Shown one piece after another: positions 13,289 through 21,061 of a stretch of 22,667 nt of DNA (its first letter is position 1; each line of letters begins with the position of its first letter). A program made the translations under genes and the position numbers. The notes under the pieces were generated by a model. The model was not told the DNA's origin. It ran no database searches and was given only the letters and a program-made list of their open reading frames with translations. This DNA comes from Oscillospiraceae bacterium (GTDB lineage Bacteria; Bacillota; Clostridia; Oscillospirales; Ruminococcaceae): positions 1 through 22,667 of the forward strand of contig JAEDJF010000015.1 in NCBI GenBank assembly GCA_016296485.1, written 5' to 3'.

Positions 13289-14584
13289 TTATTCGTCCTT
13301 GGGGTGACCTTTAAAGCGCATAAGCGCCGGGCGAAGCTCCGCCGCAAGGTAGAGCGAGCCCGCAACAACGAGCGCTTCGTCCTCTTTGAGCGAAGCGAGC
13401 GCTTTTTCCAAAGCAAGGGCGGCGTTTTCCTCCGCAGTCACGTTTTCGCAGTGCTTTGCCGCCAGAGCGGCAAGCTCCGTCGGGGCTATCGCCCGGGGAT
13501 TCGCCACGGGAACGGCGATTATCCGCTCAAAAAGCGGCGCAACTATGTCTATAACGGCAGCGCAGTCCTTGTCCGCCATCATTCCGAAAAGGAGAGTTCG
13601 CTTTTCAGGGAGGAAAGCTTTCACGTTTTCCGCAAGGGCGGCAGCCGCCTGCGGGTTATGAGCACCGTCAAGAATTACAAGCGGACGTTTTGAGCACAGC
13701 TCAAAACGCGCCGGGAATTTTGTCGCGGCGATGCCCTCGACGACGTGCTCATCGGTTATATTGAAATGCTTTTCCCGAAGCACGTCCACAGCAGAAACGA
13801 CGGTCAAGGCGTTATTAATCTGGTGTTTCCCCACAAGAGGTATCGTAAGCTCTGTCTTGCCGACCAGAAGCTCCGTTCCGTCAACGCCCATTGAAACGAT
13901 TTTTCCTTTTCCCGCGCTCCCAGTAATAAAGGTGGCGTTCATTTCGGCGCATTTATTTATCATCACGGTTACGGCTCTCGGGTCCTGTCCCGGGGAGGTC
14001 AGAAGAGTACAGCCTTCACGCATTATTCCGCATTTTTCGGTGGTTATTTCCTCTACGGTGTTCCCGAGCTGCGCCATATGGTCGAGACCGACAGCGGTGA
14101 TTATCTGCAAAATAGGGCTCGGAATGGTATTCGTCGCGTCGAAACGCCCGCCGAGTCCGGTTTCGAGCACCACTACGTCACAGTTTTCCTCCGCGAACCA
14201 GAGGAAAGCCACGGCGGTCGTAATTTCAAAGCCGTTGAGCATCACGCCCTTTTCGATGAGCATATCCGCTTTTTCTTTCACAGCTTCGACGACTTTGACA
14301 AGGCGTTTTTTGCCTATCATTTTTCCGTTTATCATCATTCGTTCCCGAAATTCGAGCACGTAGGGAGATATATATCGTCCGGTTTTGTACCCTGCGGTGC
14401 TCAAGACGGAAGCAAGCATTGAAACAACCGAGCCCTTTCCGTTGGTCCCGGCGATATTTATTGTTTTAAGACTCTTTTGCGGGTCGCCGAGAGCTTTTAA
14501 AAGCTCGTACATTCCTTCAAGCCCCGGTTCCTTTTTAAAGCGGGGAAAATTCGCAATATATTCAAGGCTTTCTTCGTATTCCAA
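13289..14584 (-). CDS. folC: Dihydrofolate synthase / folylpolyglutamate synthase
   Basis: FolC adds glutamate to dihydropteroate and folates (ATP-dependent ligase of the Mur family). The 431 residues contain the P-loop NIAGTNGKGSV (43-53) and the FolC-specific VLETGLGGRFDATN segment. After these come VGLDHMAQLGNTVEEI and EKCGIMREG, with the C-terminal ILDGAHNP motif. The start is a TTG at 14582-14584 after a GGGGGG site, the only suitable start in frame. It is the first gene of a tight seven-gene run. A hairpin with a weak U-tract separates it from valS, and no clear promoter is visible in the short gap, so some read-through from the T-box-controlled valS transcript is likely. Confidence 0.95.
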   Translation of the reverse strand: MEYEESLEYIANFPRFKKEPGLEGMYELLKALGDPQKSLKTINIAGTNGKGSVVSMLASVLSTAGYKTGRYISPYVLEFRERMMINGKMIGKKRLVKVVEAVKEKADMLIEKGVMLNGFEITTAVAFLWFAEENCDVVVLETGLGGRFDATNTIPSPILQIITAVGLDHMAQLGNTVEEITTEKCGIMREGCTLLTSPGQDPRAVTVMINKCAEMNATFITGSAGKGKIVSMGVDGTELLVGKTELTIPLVGKHQINNALTVVSAVDVLREKHFNITDEHVVEGIAATKFPARFELCSKRPLVILDGAHNPQAAAALAENVKAFLPEKRTLLFGMMADKDCAAVIDIVAPLFERIIAVPVANPRAIAPTELAALAAKHCENVTAEENAALALEKALASLKEDEALVVAGSLYLAAELRPALMRFKGHPKDE

Positions 14585-14614
14585 AGCGGCGCCCCCCTTT
14601 CGTTATAAAATTTT

Positions 14615-14634
14615 GGGTCGCCAAAAGGCGACCC
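14615..14634 (-). terminator. Hairpin terminator between valS and folC
   Basis: GGGTCGCC (14615-14622) and GGCGACCC (14627-14634) close an AAAA loop. On the minus strand the stem is followed by AAAATTTTAT, a weak U-tract, so termination may be partial and allow read-through into folC. Confidence 0.6.
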
Positions 14635-14641
14635 ATTAAGA

Positions 14642-17260
14642 TTATTTCATTGCTGCGATGGATTCCTCGAGCTTCGCAAGGCGCTCTTTGAGTTTCGCGA
14701 GGCGGTCGCGCTCGGCGGCGACGACGTTTTCCGGCGCTTTATTCACAAAGCCCGGGTTGCCGAGTCTTGCCTCAAGACCGGCTGCCTGCTTCTCGCACTG
14801 CTCTTTTTCTTTTTCAAGTCTCGCGACCTCTTTCTCCATGTCGATAAGCTCCGCCATCGGGATATAAATCTTGGCGGAATCGGTGATGACCTGAACAGAA
14901 CCAGCCTTATCAAATTCGGCGTTGACCTCCACCTCGGAAGCGGAAGCGAGCCTTACAAGGAATACGGCGCACTGCTCAAAGACCTGAGCATCCTCGGTCT
15001 CGATATAGAGAGTCGCCTTCTTGGAGGGCGGGACGTTCATCTCGGCGCGGCGGTTTCTGATAGCTTTTATGGCGTCCATAACCTTGGTGAACTGGGCGGC
15101 TTCGCTCTCAAAGCAATGTGCTTCGTCGTATTCCGGCCAGCTGCTTACCATAATGGACTCGCCCTCGTGGGGCAGGGACTGCCAAATCTCCTCGGTTATA
15201 TAGGGCATAAACGGGTGGAGAAGTTTGAGCACGCCGGTGAGCACGTAAACGAGCACGCGGCGGGCGGAATCGGCGTTCTCGCCCTGTAGCCTTGCTTTCG
15301 CAAGCTCAATATACCAGCTGCAGTAAACGTCCCAGATGAAATCGACGATTTTCTGCTCCGCTACGCCGATGTCGTAATTTTCGATATTCTCGGTGGCGGC
15401 TTTAACAAGGTCGTTGTACTGGGAAAGGAGCCATTTATCCTCGATTGCAAGCTCCTCGGGGAGCTCGGTCTCGTTAAAGTCCTCGGGAAGATTCATCAGC
15501 ACGAAGCGCGCCGCGTTCCAAAGCTTGTTGGCAAAGTTGCGGCAGGCGGTGACCTTTTCGTCGGTGAAGCGGGTGTCGTTGCCGGCGGAAATACCGGTGA
15601 CAAGGGCAAGGCGGAGAGCGTCGGCGCCGAAGCTGTCGATGATTTCAAGAGGGTCAATGCCGTTGCCGAGGGATTTACTCATCTTTCTTCCCTGGGCGTC
15701 GCGGACAAGACCGTGAATTACAACGTCGCTGAAGGGCTTCTTCCCGGTATAGGCAAGACCGGAGAAAATCATTCTTGAAACCCAGAAGGTGATGATGTCG
15801 TAGCCGGTCACGAGCACGTTGGTGGGATAGAAATATTTATACTCCGGCGTTTCCTCGGGCCAGCCGAGGGTGCTGAAGGGCCAGAGGGCGGAGCTGAACC
15901 AGGTGTCGAGGGTATCCGGGTCCTGGTGAATATTCTCGCTGTGGCAATGCTCGCAACAGGTGGGCTCGCCGTCGGTGCAGAGGGTCTCCTTGCCGCAGTC
16001 GTCGCAGTACCAAATCGGAATTCTGTGTCCCCACCAGAGCTGGCGGCTGATGCACCAGTCGCGGATATTCTCCATCCAGTGGAAATAGTTCTTATCGAAA
16101 CGCTCCGGAACGAAGCGGATTTCACCATTTTTCACAGCCTCAATAGCGGGTTTCGCAAGCTCCTTCATCGCCACGAACCACTGTTTTGAAACTCTCGGCT
16201 CGACGGTGGTGTGGCAGCGATAGCAGGTGCCGACGTTGTGCTCGTGTTCCTCGGTTCTTACGAGGTAGCCGCCCTCCTCAAGGTCCTTGCAGATGAGCTT
16301 TCTTGCCTCGTAGCGGTCCATTCCGGCGTATCTCGGGTAATCCTCGACGATTTTCGCGTCGTCGGTGAGGACGTTGATGATAGGAAGATTGTGGCGAAGC
16401 CCGACCTCAAAGTCGTTGGGGTCGTGGGCGGGGGTAATTTTTACGACGCCGGTACCGAATTCCATATCGACGTACTCGTCGGCAACAACAGGAATCTCAC
16501 GCCCGACCAGCGGAAGGGTGAGAGTTTTGCCGACGAACTGCGCGTAGCGCTCATCCTTCGGGTTGACCGCAACCGCGGTATCGCCGAGGAGGGTCTCGGG
16601 ACGGGTTGTGGCAAGCTCAAGCCAGCCGGAGCCGTCGGTGAAAGGATAGCGAAGGTGCCAGAAATGTCCCGCCTGGTCCTCGTACTCAACCTCCGCGTCG
16701 GAAATGGAGGTCTTGCACTGGGGGCACCAGTTGATTATTCTCTCGCCGCGGTAGATAAGACCTTTTTTATAGAGTTCGCCGAAAACCTTGCGGACGGCGG
16801 CGGAGCAGCCGTCGTCAAGGGTGAAGCGTTCTCTTTCCCAGTCGCAGGAGCAGCCGAGTTTTTTGAGCTGTTTGATTATGGTTCCGCCGTAGTTATTCTT
16901 CCAGTCCCAGGCTCTTTCGAGGAAACCGTCGCGACCCACGTCCTCTTTGGTGAGACCCTCGGAGCGCATATTTTCAACGATTTTTACCTCGGTGGCGATG
17001 GAGGCATGGTCGGTTCCGGGCATCCAAAGAGCTTCGTAGCCCTGCATACGTTTCATACGAATGAGCACGTCCTGAATGGTTTCGTCAAGGGCATGTCCCA
17101 TATGGAGCTTACCGGTGATGTTGGGCGGCGGAATAACGATGGTAAAAGGTTTTTTATCGGGATTTACCTCGGCGTGGAAGTAACCGCCGTCCAGCCAGAA
17201 CTGGTAGATTCGGCCCTCCACCTGCGCGGGGTCATAGGTTTTGTCAAGCTCTCTGCGCAT
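14642..17260 (-). CDS. valS: Valyl-tRNA synthetase
   Basis: ValS charges tRNA-Val with valine. The 872-residue class I synthetase has the HIGH-type motif PPNITGKLHMGHALD (45-59, HMGH 53-56) and the KMSKS loop in GRKMSKSLGNGIDPLEI (about 530). The editing domain includes ATTRPETLLGDTAVAVNP and GTGVVKITPAHDPNDFEVG. A Cys-rich segment with CPQC and two CxxC pairs near 410-440 probably binds zinc. The C-terminal tRNA-binding coiled coil (about 800-870) is rich in Glu, Lys and Leu heptads. The ATG follows AAAAGGGGAAA. Transcription is controlled by a T-box leader with a valine GUA specifier. Nothing unusual was seen. Confidence 0.98.
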   Translation of the reverse strand: MRRELDKTYDPAQVEGRIYQFWLDGGYFHAEVNPDKKPFTIVIPPPNITGKLHMGHALDETIQDVLIRMKRMQGYEALWMPGTDHASIATEVKIVENMRSEGLTKEDVGRDGFLERAWDWKNNYGGTIIKQLKKLGCSCDWERERFTLDDGCSAAVRKVFGELYKKGLIYRGERIINWCPQCKTSISDAEVEYEDQAGHFWHLRYPFTDGSGWLELATTRPETLLGDTAVAVNPKDERYAQFVGKTLTLPLVGREIPVVADEYVDMEFGTGVVKITPAHDPNDFEVGLRHNLPIINVLTDDAKIVEDYPRYAGMDRYEARKLICKDLEEGGYLVRTEEHEHNVGTCYRCHTTVEPRVSKQWFVAMKELAKPAIEAVKNGEIRFVPERFDKNYFHWMENIRDWCISRQLWWGHRIPIWYCDDCGKETLCTDGEPTCCEHCHSENIHQDPDTLDTWFSSALWPFSTLGWPEETPEYKYFYPTNVLVTGYDIITFWVSRMIFSGLAYTGKKPFSDVVIHGLVRDAQGRKMSKSLGNGIDPLEIIDSFGADALRLALVTGISAGNDTRFTDEKVTACRNFANKLWNAARFVLMNLPEDFNETELPEELAIEDKWLLSQYNDLVKAATENIENYDIGVAEQKIVDFIWDVYCSWYIELAKARLQGENADSARRVLVYVLTGVLKLLHPFMPYITEEIWQSLPHEGESIMVSSWPEYDEAHCFESEAAQFTKVMDAIKAIRNRRAEMNVPPSKKATLYIETEDAQVFEQCAVFLVRLASASEVEVNAEFDKAGSVQVITDSAKIYIPMAELIDMEKEVARLEKEKEQCEKQAAGLEARLGNPGFVNKAPENVVAAERDRLAKLKERLAKLEESIAAMK

Positions 17261-17308
17261 CTAAAATTTCCCCTTTTCATAAATTACTTTTTTCTCTTTC
17301 GGACAAAC

Positions 17309-17346
17309 AAAAAAGCCCGTCCCAAAGAGATTTCTTTGAGACGAGC
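17309..17346 (-). terminator. T-box-controlled terminator of the valS leader
   Basis: Arms 17334-17346 and 17315-17327 (GCTCGTCTCAAAG with CTTTGGGACGGGC) form the stem, followed by six U residues. The stem is the alternative to the antiterminator that includes the T-box sequence. Confidence 0.92.
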
Positions 17347-17591
17347 CGTCGTATTGACAAACCCGCGGTACCACTCAAATTGTATCTGCCTTTCGGCAAA
17401 TACCGCTTAAAAGGCTAAAAAGCCTCGGGCACTTACGCAGCCTTCGCGGAGGAACTCTACTTGCGAAAACGCTTTCTTTTCCCCGGCTCGGGAGCTACAG
17501 CACAGCGCGCTCATTTCCGGCTTTCACCAGCCGCCGGCTCTCTTTGAATGAGAAATGCGGTGCGCCCTCTCCGTCATTGCCTTTAGATAAC
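17309..17591 (-). ncRNA. Valine T-box riboswitch upstream of valS
   Basis: This leader senses uncharged tRNA-Val. On the minus strand it contains the Stem I AGAGAG and GGTGAAAGCCGG motifs. A specifier loop holds GUA (17496-17498, valine) between GCAC/GTGC and GGAG/CTCC helices. The antiterminator T-box AGTGGTACCGCGGG lies at 17362-17375, followed by a terminator stem. The promoter is 7 nt upstream. When the tRNA is uncharged it pairs with the specifier and T-box and blocks the terminator. Confidence 0.95.
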
Positions 17592-17597
17592 ATCAGG

Positions 17598-17627
17598 ATT
17601 ATAACATCTTCGCCTTTTTGTTGTCAA
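17598..17627 (-). promoter_or_regulatory. Sigma-A promoter of the valS leader
   Basis: TTGACA (17622-17627), an 18-nt spacer and TATAAT (17598-17603) with an extended TGT before the -10. Both hexamers match consensus exactly; the start is near 17591. Confidence 0.9.
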
Positions 17628-17669
17628 GACAAATTTGCCCTTTTCCCGCTTTGCCGTATATTGCGCAAA

Positions 17670-17694
17670 AAAAGCGCCGCTTGGCGGCGCTTTT
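17670..17694 (-). terminator. Terminator of the minus-strand GNAT gene
   Basis: GCGCCGC (17674-17680) and GCGGCGC (17684-17690) around a TTG loop, with A4 before and T4 after on the plus strand. On the minus strand the U-run is seven long. It lies 14 nt after the GNAT stop codon, just before the valS promoter. Confidence 0.85.
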
Positions 17695-17707
17695 AAATAT
17701 GTACCAA

Positions 17708-18193
17708 TCAGAATTTCTTCATAAGGAGCCACTCGGCGATACCTTTTTTAAGAAGGTCGGGAACGAGAAGGAGGGGCTTGAAGCCTTTCTTCTGATAGAG
17801 AGCCTTTGCTCTCGGGTTGAAGTCGGAAACGGCAATGAAGCATTTATCAAAGCCCATTCCCTGGCAGATGCCGAAGTAGATGTCGATGAGCTGGTCGCCG
17901 ATGCCTTTGCCGCGGAAATTCTCTTTAACGCCGAGAAGAGCAAGGTAAGGAAGCTCGCCGTACATACCCATCATATCATAGACCATAAGACCAACGGGCT
18001 CGCCGGAATCGGTTTCGGCAATAATTACGTTTCCGCTTTCAAGGGGACCGTAAACCCACTCGCGGAGAGTATCGGTACCTTTGAAATAGTGCTCATAGAG
18101 GGGGCTGTTGTCAAAAATTTTGACGTACTCGTCCCATTTATCGGTAGTGCCTTTTACAAAATTTACTCTGTATTTGTAATCAAGCTGAGACAT
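17708..18193 (-). CDS. GNAT acetyltransferase (paralogue 1)
   Basis: The 161-residue protein has the GNAT fold. The acetyl-CoA pyrophosphate loop is RGKGIG, inside LALLGVKENFRGKGIGDQLI (about residues 87-106). The C-terminal AVSDFNPRAKALYQKKGF segment is the usual GNAT motif B. The N-terminal half, with the conserved YVKIFDNSPLYEHYFKGTD stretch, is shared with the two divergent neighbours, so all three are paralogues of the same subfamily. I chose the ATG at 18191-18193, which follows GGGAGGATTATTT; upstream in-frame residues overlap the promoter. The substrate is unknown. It has its own strong promoter and terminator. Confidence 0.9.
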   Translation of the reverse strand: MSQLDYKYRVNFVKGTTDKWDEYVKIFDNSPLYEHYFKGTDTLREWVYGPLESGNVIIAETDSGEPVGLMVYDMMGMYGELPYLALLGVKENFRGKGIGDQLIDIYFGICQGMGFDKCFIAVSDFNPRAKALYQKKGFKPLLLVPDLLKKGIAEWLLMKKF

Positions 18194-18230
18194 AAATAAT
18201 CCTCCCACATCCTGTTTTTTAGACAAATTC

Positions 18231-18259
18231 ATTATATTCCTATCCGCAAAAAAAGTCAA
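18231..18259 (-). promoter_or_regulatory. Sigma-A promoter of GNAT paralogue 1
   Basis: TTGACT (18254-18259), exactly 17 nt, then TATAAT (18231-18236). Confidence 0.88.
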
Positions 18260-18326
18260 TATTTCAGAAAAAACATATCCAAATTTTACGGCTTGCTTTT
18301 TCTTATACGCAAAAGGCTGTTTTCCC

Positions 18327-18355
18327 TTGACTATCGGAAGAAAATGTATTATTCT
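18327..18355 (+). promoter_or_regulatory. Sigma-A promoter of GNAT paralogues 2 and 3
   Basis: TTGACT (18327-18332), 17 nt, then TATTCT (18350-18355). It fires divergently from the promoter of paralogue 1, about 70 bp away. Confidence 0.7.
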
Positions 18356-18393
18356 ATAAGTGTGTTATTATGCTTTTTTTCGGAGGGGAGTTT

Positions 18394-18879
18394 ATGGCTG
18401 TAAGCGAAGTGCACGTGGTCAAAGCCACCGCGGAAAAGTTCGAGGAATACAAAAAGATTTTTGAGGGTTCAACCCTTCTCCGCCACTACGGTCAGAACAT
18501 TTACGAGTGGATGGAGGCGGGACTTGCAAGCGGCGAAGCCTATATTGCCGAGGACCGAAACGGCGAAGCCGTCGGCTTTATGTGGATGCAGCTTGAGAGT
18601 ATGTACGCCGAGCAGCCCTATCTCGCCCTTCTCGGAGTAAGAACCGATTACCGTTACCACGGCGTTGGACAGATGCTCATCGAATACTTCATAAACACCT
18701 ATGAAGCTCTCGGCTATGAGCGCGGGCTTATTGCCGTAAACGACTTCAACCCCCGGGCAAGAGCTCTTTACGAAGCCATGGGCTTCCACAAGATAACCCA
18801 GTACCCGGAGGCAATCAGCCCCAGCAACAATGTCTATCTCCTTATGAGAAAGACCCGGAAATTCAACAGCAACGTTTAA
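18394..18879 (+). CDS. GNAT acetyltransferase (paralogue 2)
   Basis: A 161-residue GNAT protein. The ATG at 18394 follows GGAGGGGAG; an earlier in-frame ATG at 18370 lies before the ribosome binding site. The coenzyme A loop is RYHGVG, in LALLGVRTDYRYHGVGQMLI (about 85-104), and AVNDFNPRARALYEAMGF is the motif B region. The pattern EYKKIFEGSTLLRHY in the N-terminal half is cognate to paralogues 1 and 3. Glycine-rich loop residues are kept, with His in the variable place, so binding of acetyl-CoA is likely retained. The acceptor is unknown. The gene lies 24 nt before paralogue 3 and shares its transcript. Confidence 0.9.
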   Translation: MAVSEVHVVKATAEKFEEYKKIFEGSTLLRHYGQNIYEWMEAGLASGEAYIAEDRNGEAVGFMWMQLESMYAEQPYLALLGVRTDYRYHGVGQMLIEYFINTYEALGYERGLIAVNDFNPRARALYEAMGFHKITQYPEAISPSNNVYLLMRKTRKFNSNV

Positions 18880-18903
18880 AATACATATATCGGAGGAAGA
18901 AAT

Positions 18904-19404
18904 ATGAGCTACCACCGCGAAGCAGCGTACACCGCCAATAAAATCGAAATCCGGAAAGCGGAGCTTTCCAAATTGGAAGAATACAAACGCATTTTTGCCA
19001 ACAGCCCCCTTTACAACCACTATTTCAAAAAGGGCGACCTTCTTGACAAATGGCTTTCCGACGCGATAAACGCCGGACAGGGCTACGTTGCGGTCGACCG
19101 CAACGGCGAAGCCGTGGGCTGGCTCAGCATGAAGCCCTCCGACGCTTACGTTGACGGGCTCCCGAACCTCACCCTTCTCGGCGTAAAGGACACGAACCGC
19201 GGAAGAGGCATCGGTCAGATGCTCCTCAGCTTTTACGAGGGCGTAATGGGCGGACTCGGATTCAAAGAGTGCTGCGTTGTCGTCAACGACTGGAACCCGA
19301 GAGCAAGAAAGCTCTACGACTCCCTTGGCTACAAGCTTCGCAAGAGCTTCGAGGACCCCTTCGTCGGCGGCTGGATGGACCATATGCTCGTCAAAAAACT
19401 CTGA
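18904..19404 (+). CDS. GNAT acetyltransferase (paralogue 3)
   Basis: A 166-residue GNAT protein preceded by an ideal CGGAGGAAG site. It carries RGRGIG in the LTLLGVKDTNRGRGIGQMLL loop and VVNDWNPRARKLYDSLGY as the motif B segment. The EYKRIFANSPLYNHYFKKGD stretch matches paralogue 1 most closely. A 12-residue N-terminal extension distinguishes it from the others. It is the second gene of a two-gene transcript and is followed by a strong terminator. The acceptor substrate is unknown; three linked copies suggest duplication with divergence toward related substrates. Confidence 0.9.
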   Translation: MSYHREAAYTANKIEIRKAELSKLEEYKRIFANSPLYNHYFKKGDLLDKWLSDAINAGQGYVAVDRNGEAVGWLSMKPSDAYVDGLPNLTLLGVKDTNRGRGIGQMLLSFYEGVMGGLGFKECCVVVNDWNPRARKLYDSLGYKLRKSFEDPFVGGWMDHMLVKKL

Positions 19405-19420
19405 TAAGTACATAATTTAC

Positions 19421-19452
19421 GGGCGTGCTCAAAATGAGCACGCCCGTTTTTT
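19421..19452 (+). terminator. Terminator of GNAT paralogues 2 and 3
   Basis: GGGCGTGCTCA (19421-19431) pairs with TGAGCACGCCC (19435-19445) around AAA, followed by G and six T residues. The stem includes the window-wide octamer GTGCTCAA. Confidence 0.92.
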
Positions 19453-19464
19453 CTCGTTATTTAA

Positions 19465-19496
19465 AAATCGGGTGACCCTTGAGGGTCACCCGATTT
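19465..19496 (-). terminator. Terminator of the foldase lipoprotein gene
   Basis: AAATCGGGTGACCC (19465-19478) and GGGTCACCCGATTT (19483-19496) around TTGA. On the minus strand the stem ends in five U residues, directly after the foldase stop codon. Confidence 0.85.
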
Positions 19497-19499
19497 CCA

Positions 19500-20990
19500 T
19501 TAATCTTCAGAGCTGTTTTCGGAGGAATTACTGCCCGAGTACTTTTCCGCCGCAGCGACAACTTCCTCAATAACGCCACCGACGTTTTCAAATTCGTCAT
19601 ATTCCTCGACGGCGATGTCTTTCGTAAGACCGCCCAGCCACTCATTGAATTTCTCGCTCAGGACGACGTCATACATTGTCGAAACAAGGTTGTTGTCGCC
19701 GAAGGAAGAAAAATACATAACGTGGTAGCCGTAGCTCGTTTTCACGATTCCGGTATCGCCGGGCTTTCTGCTTTGGTCGAAGCACCAGTTTTCGAAGGGC
19801 GCAACCATCTGTCCCTTATAGATATTGGAATAAAGTCCGCCGTTTGAAGCGGAGCCCGGGTCCTCGGAATTTTCGGAAGCGATGGCGGCAAAGCCCTCCT
19901 CGGTGGCTTCGCCGGCAAGGAAGCCGTCAAGAAGCTCCTGCGCCCTTTTCTCCGCCTCCGCCCAGGCTTCGTCGGTCATAGTTCCGTCCTCGCCCTTTTC
20001 CGGCTGGACAAGTACGTGTCGGACGTTCACAAGGTCATAGTCGATTCCGTTTCGCTCCACAAAGAAAGCGACTATGAATCCGCCGTAGGTTTCGTCCTCA
20101 TAAATATAGGTGTCGCCGTAGGCTCTTTCATCGTCAAAGAGCCATTTTGTGAGCTCATCTATTCCTATTTCATCGTAGCCCGCTCCGGAATAAAGGGTCA
20201 TTCCGTCGTTTTCATAGATTTCCTTTTCGTCATCGGAGGCGTACTCCACGGCAAGAGCCTTGAACTCCTCCTCGGTTTTTGCGGCGGCGATAGCCTCGGC
20301 TTTCGCCCTGTACTCTGCGACGTCCTCGTCGGTATATTCCCCGAGCTCGGAATAATAAGCGTTATAGAAGCGGAAATCAACGGTATCGAAGCTGTTTTTG
20401 TCGCTTTCGTAGCGCTCTATCATTTCCTCCTCGGTTACGCCCATTTCCGCCTCCTTCGCGCCGGCGTAAGCTGCGGCAAGAAGGCGCATTTCGGTCATTT
20501 TATATACGGTTTCGTAGGTTACTCCCTTTCCGTACATATCCTCGATAAGCTCCGGAACGGTGACGCCGTACTGCTCTGCGGACTTTTCAAAATTCTCCCC
20601 GAGGGATTCCAAAAATTCGGCGTCGCTTTCGGGAAGCTCAAAGCCCTCCGCCACTGCGTTTTCATAGAGGACGGTCATATTTTTCATATTTTCAAGAGTG
20701 TAATCTCTTATATAGTCGTGCCAGGAGGTGCCGTCGCCCATATCCTGCTCAGACAGGGGTTTGTAAACGTCAAGGTACTGCGTAAGGTAATTTCCGTAGT
20801 AGCTGTAAAGGCTGTCATATATGTCATTGAACATATTGACGTACATATAGTTAAATTCCTCAAGGCTATATTCGGTATCCGCAATCTTTATCGCGCCGGA
20901 GGGTTCCTCCGTCTCGGCGGCGGAGCAGCCCGCAAAAGCCGCCGCAAGAAGAACCGCCGCGAGCATTACGGCAATAATCTTTTTCAGCAT
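19500..20990 (-). CDS. PrsA-like parvulin foldase, lipoprotein
   Basis: The 496-residue protein has a signal peptide with a lipobox (AFAG-C, Cys22), so it is anchored to the outer face of the membrane. The C-terminal PpiC/parvulin domain (about 321-427) starts with VNVRHVLVQPE and contains GSASNGGLYSN and the GIVKTSYGYHVMYF end. It catalyses peptidyl-prolyl isomerisation and helps exported proteins fold. The preceding region (about 200-310), with KWLFDDERAYGD and a GGFIVAFF strand, looks like a second, degenerate parvulin repeat. The tail is Ser- and Asn-rich. It is the paralogue of the next gene, which lies upstream behind a terminator. The ATG has AGAGGAT. No promoter is evident in the short gap. 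Confidence 0.9.
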   Translation of the reverse strand: MLKKIIAVMLAAVLLAAAFAGCSAAETEEPSGAIKIADTEYSLEEFNYMYVNMFNDIYDSLYSYYGNYLTQYLDVYKPLSEQDMGDGTSWHDYIRDYTLENMKNMTVLYENAVAEGFELPESDAEFLESLGENFEKSAEQYGVTVPELIEDMYGKGVTYETVYKMTEMRLLAAAYAGAKEAEMGVTEEEMIERYESDKNSFDTVDFRFYNAYYSELGEYTDEDVAEYRAKAEAIAAAKTEEEFKALAVEYASDDEKEIYENDGMTLYSGAGYDEIGIDELTKWLFDDERAYGDTYIYEDETYGGFIVAFFVERNGIDYDLVNVRHVLVQPEKGEDGTMTDEAWAEAEKRAQELLDGFLAGEATEEGFAAIASENSEDPGSASNGGLYSNIYKGQMVAPFENWCFDQSRKPGDTGIVKTSYGYHVMYFSSFGDNNLVSTMYDVVLSEKFNEWLGGLTKDIAVEEYDEFENVGGVIEEVVAAAEKYSGSNSSENSSED

Positions 20991-21009
20991 TTCAATATCC
21001 TCTCAATAC

Positions 21010-21049
21010 AAAAAAATATGGGGCGGCACTCCAGCTTGAAGGCCGCCCC
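21010..21049 (-). terminator. Terminator between the two foldase genes
   Basis: GGGGCGGC (21020-21027) and GCCGCCCC (21042-21049) close a 14-nt loop. On the minus strand the stem is followed by ATATTTTTTTG. It would limit but perhaps not abolish read-through into the lipoprotein gene. Confidence 0.75.
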
Positions 21050-21061
21050 GAGCATCAGCTA

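Noticed and set aside
13270..13416. N-terminal extension of the MBL hydrolase frame, rich in Arg and Lys
   Set aside because: It overlaps the end of folC in another frame. The TTG after GGGGAGG at 13269 is the better start.
16211..17410. 399-codon frame opposite valS and running into the T-box leader
   Set aside because: It covers the well-identified valS N-terminus and leader RNA on the other strand, with no start signal.
18469..19413. 314-codon minus-strand frame across both plus-strand GNAT genes
   Set aside because: It is antisense to two clear GNAT genes with good ribosome binding sites and crosses their intergenic gap.
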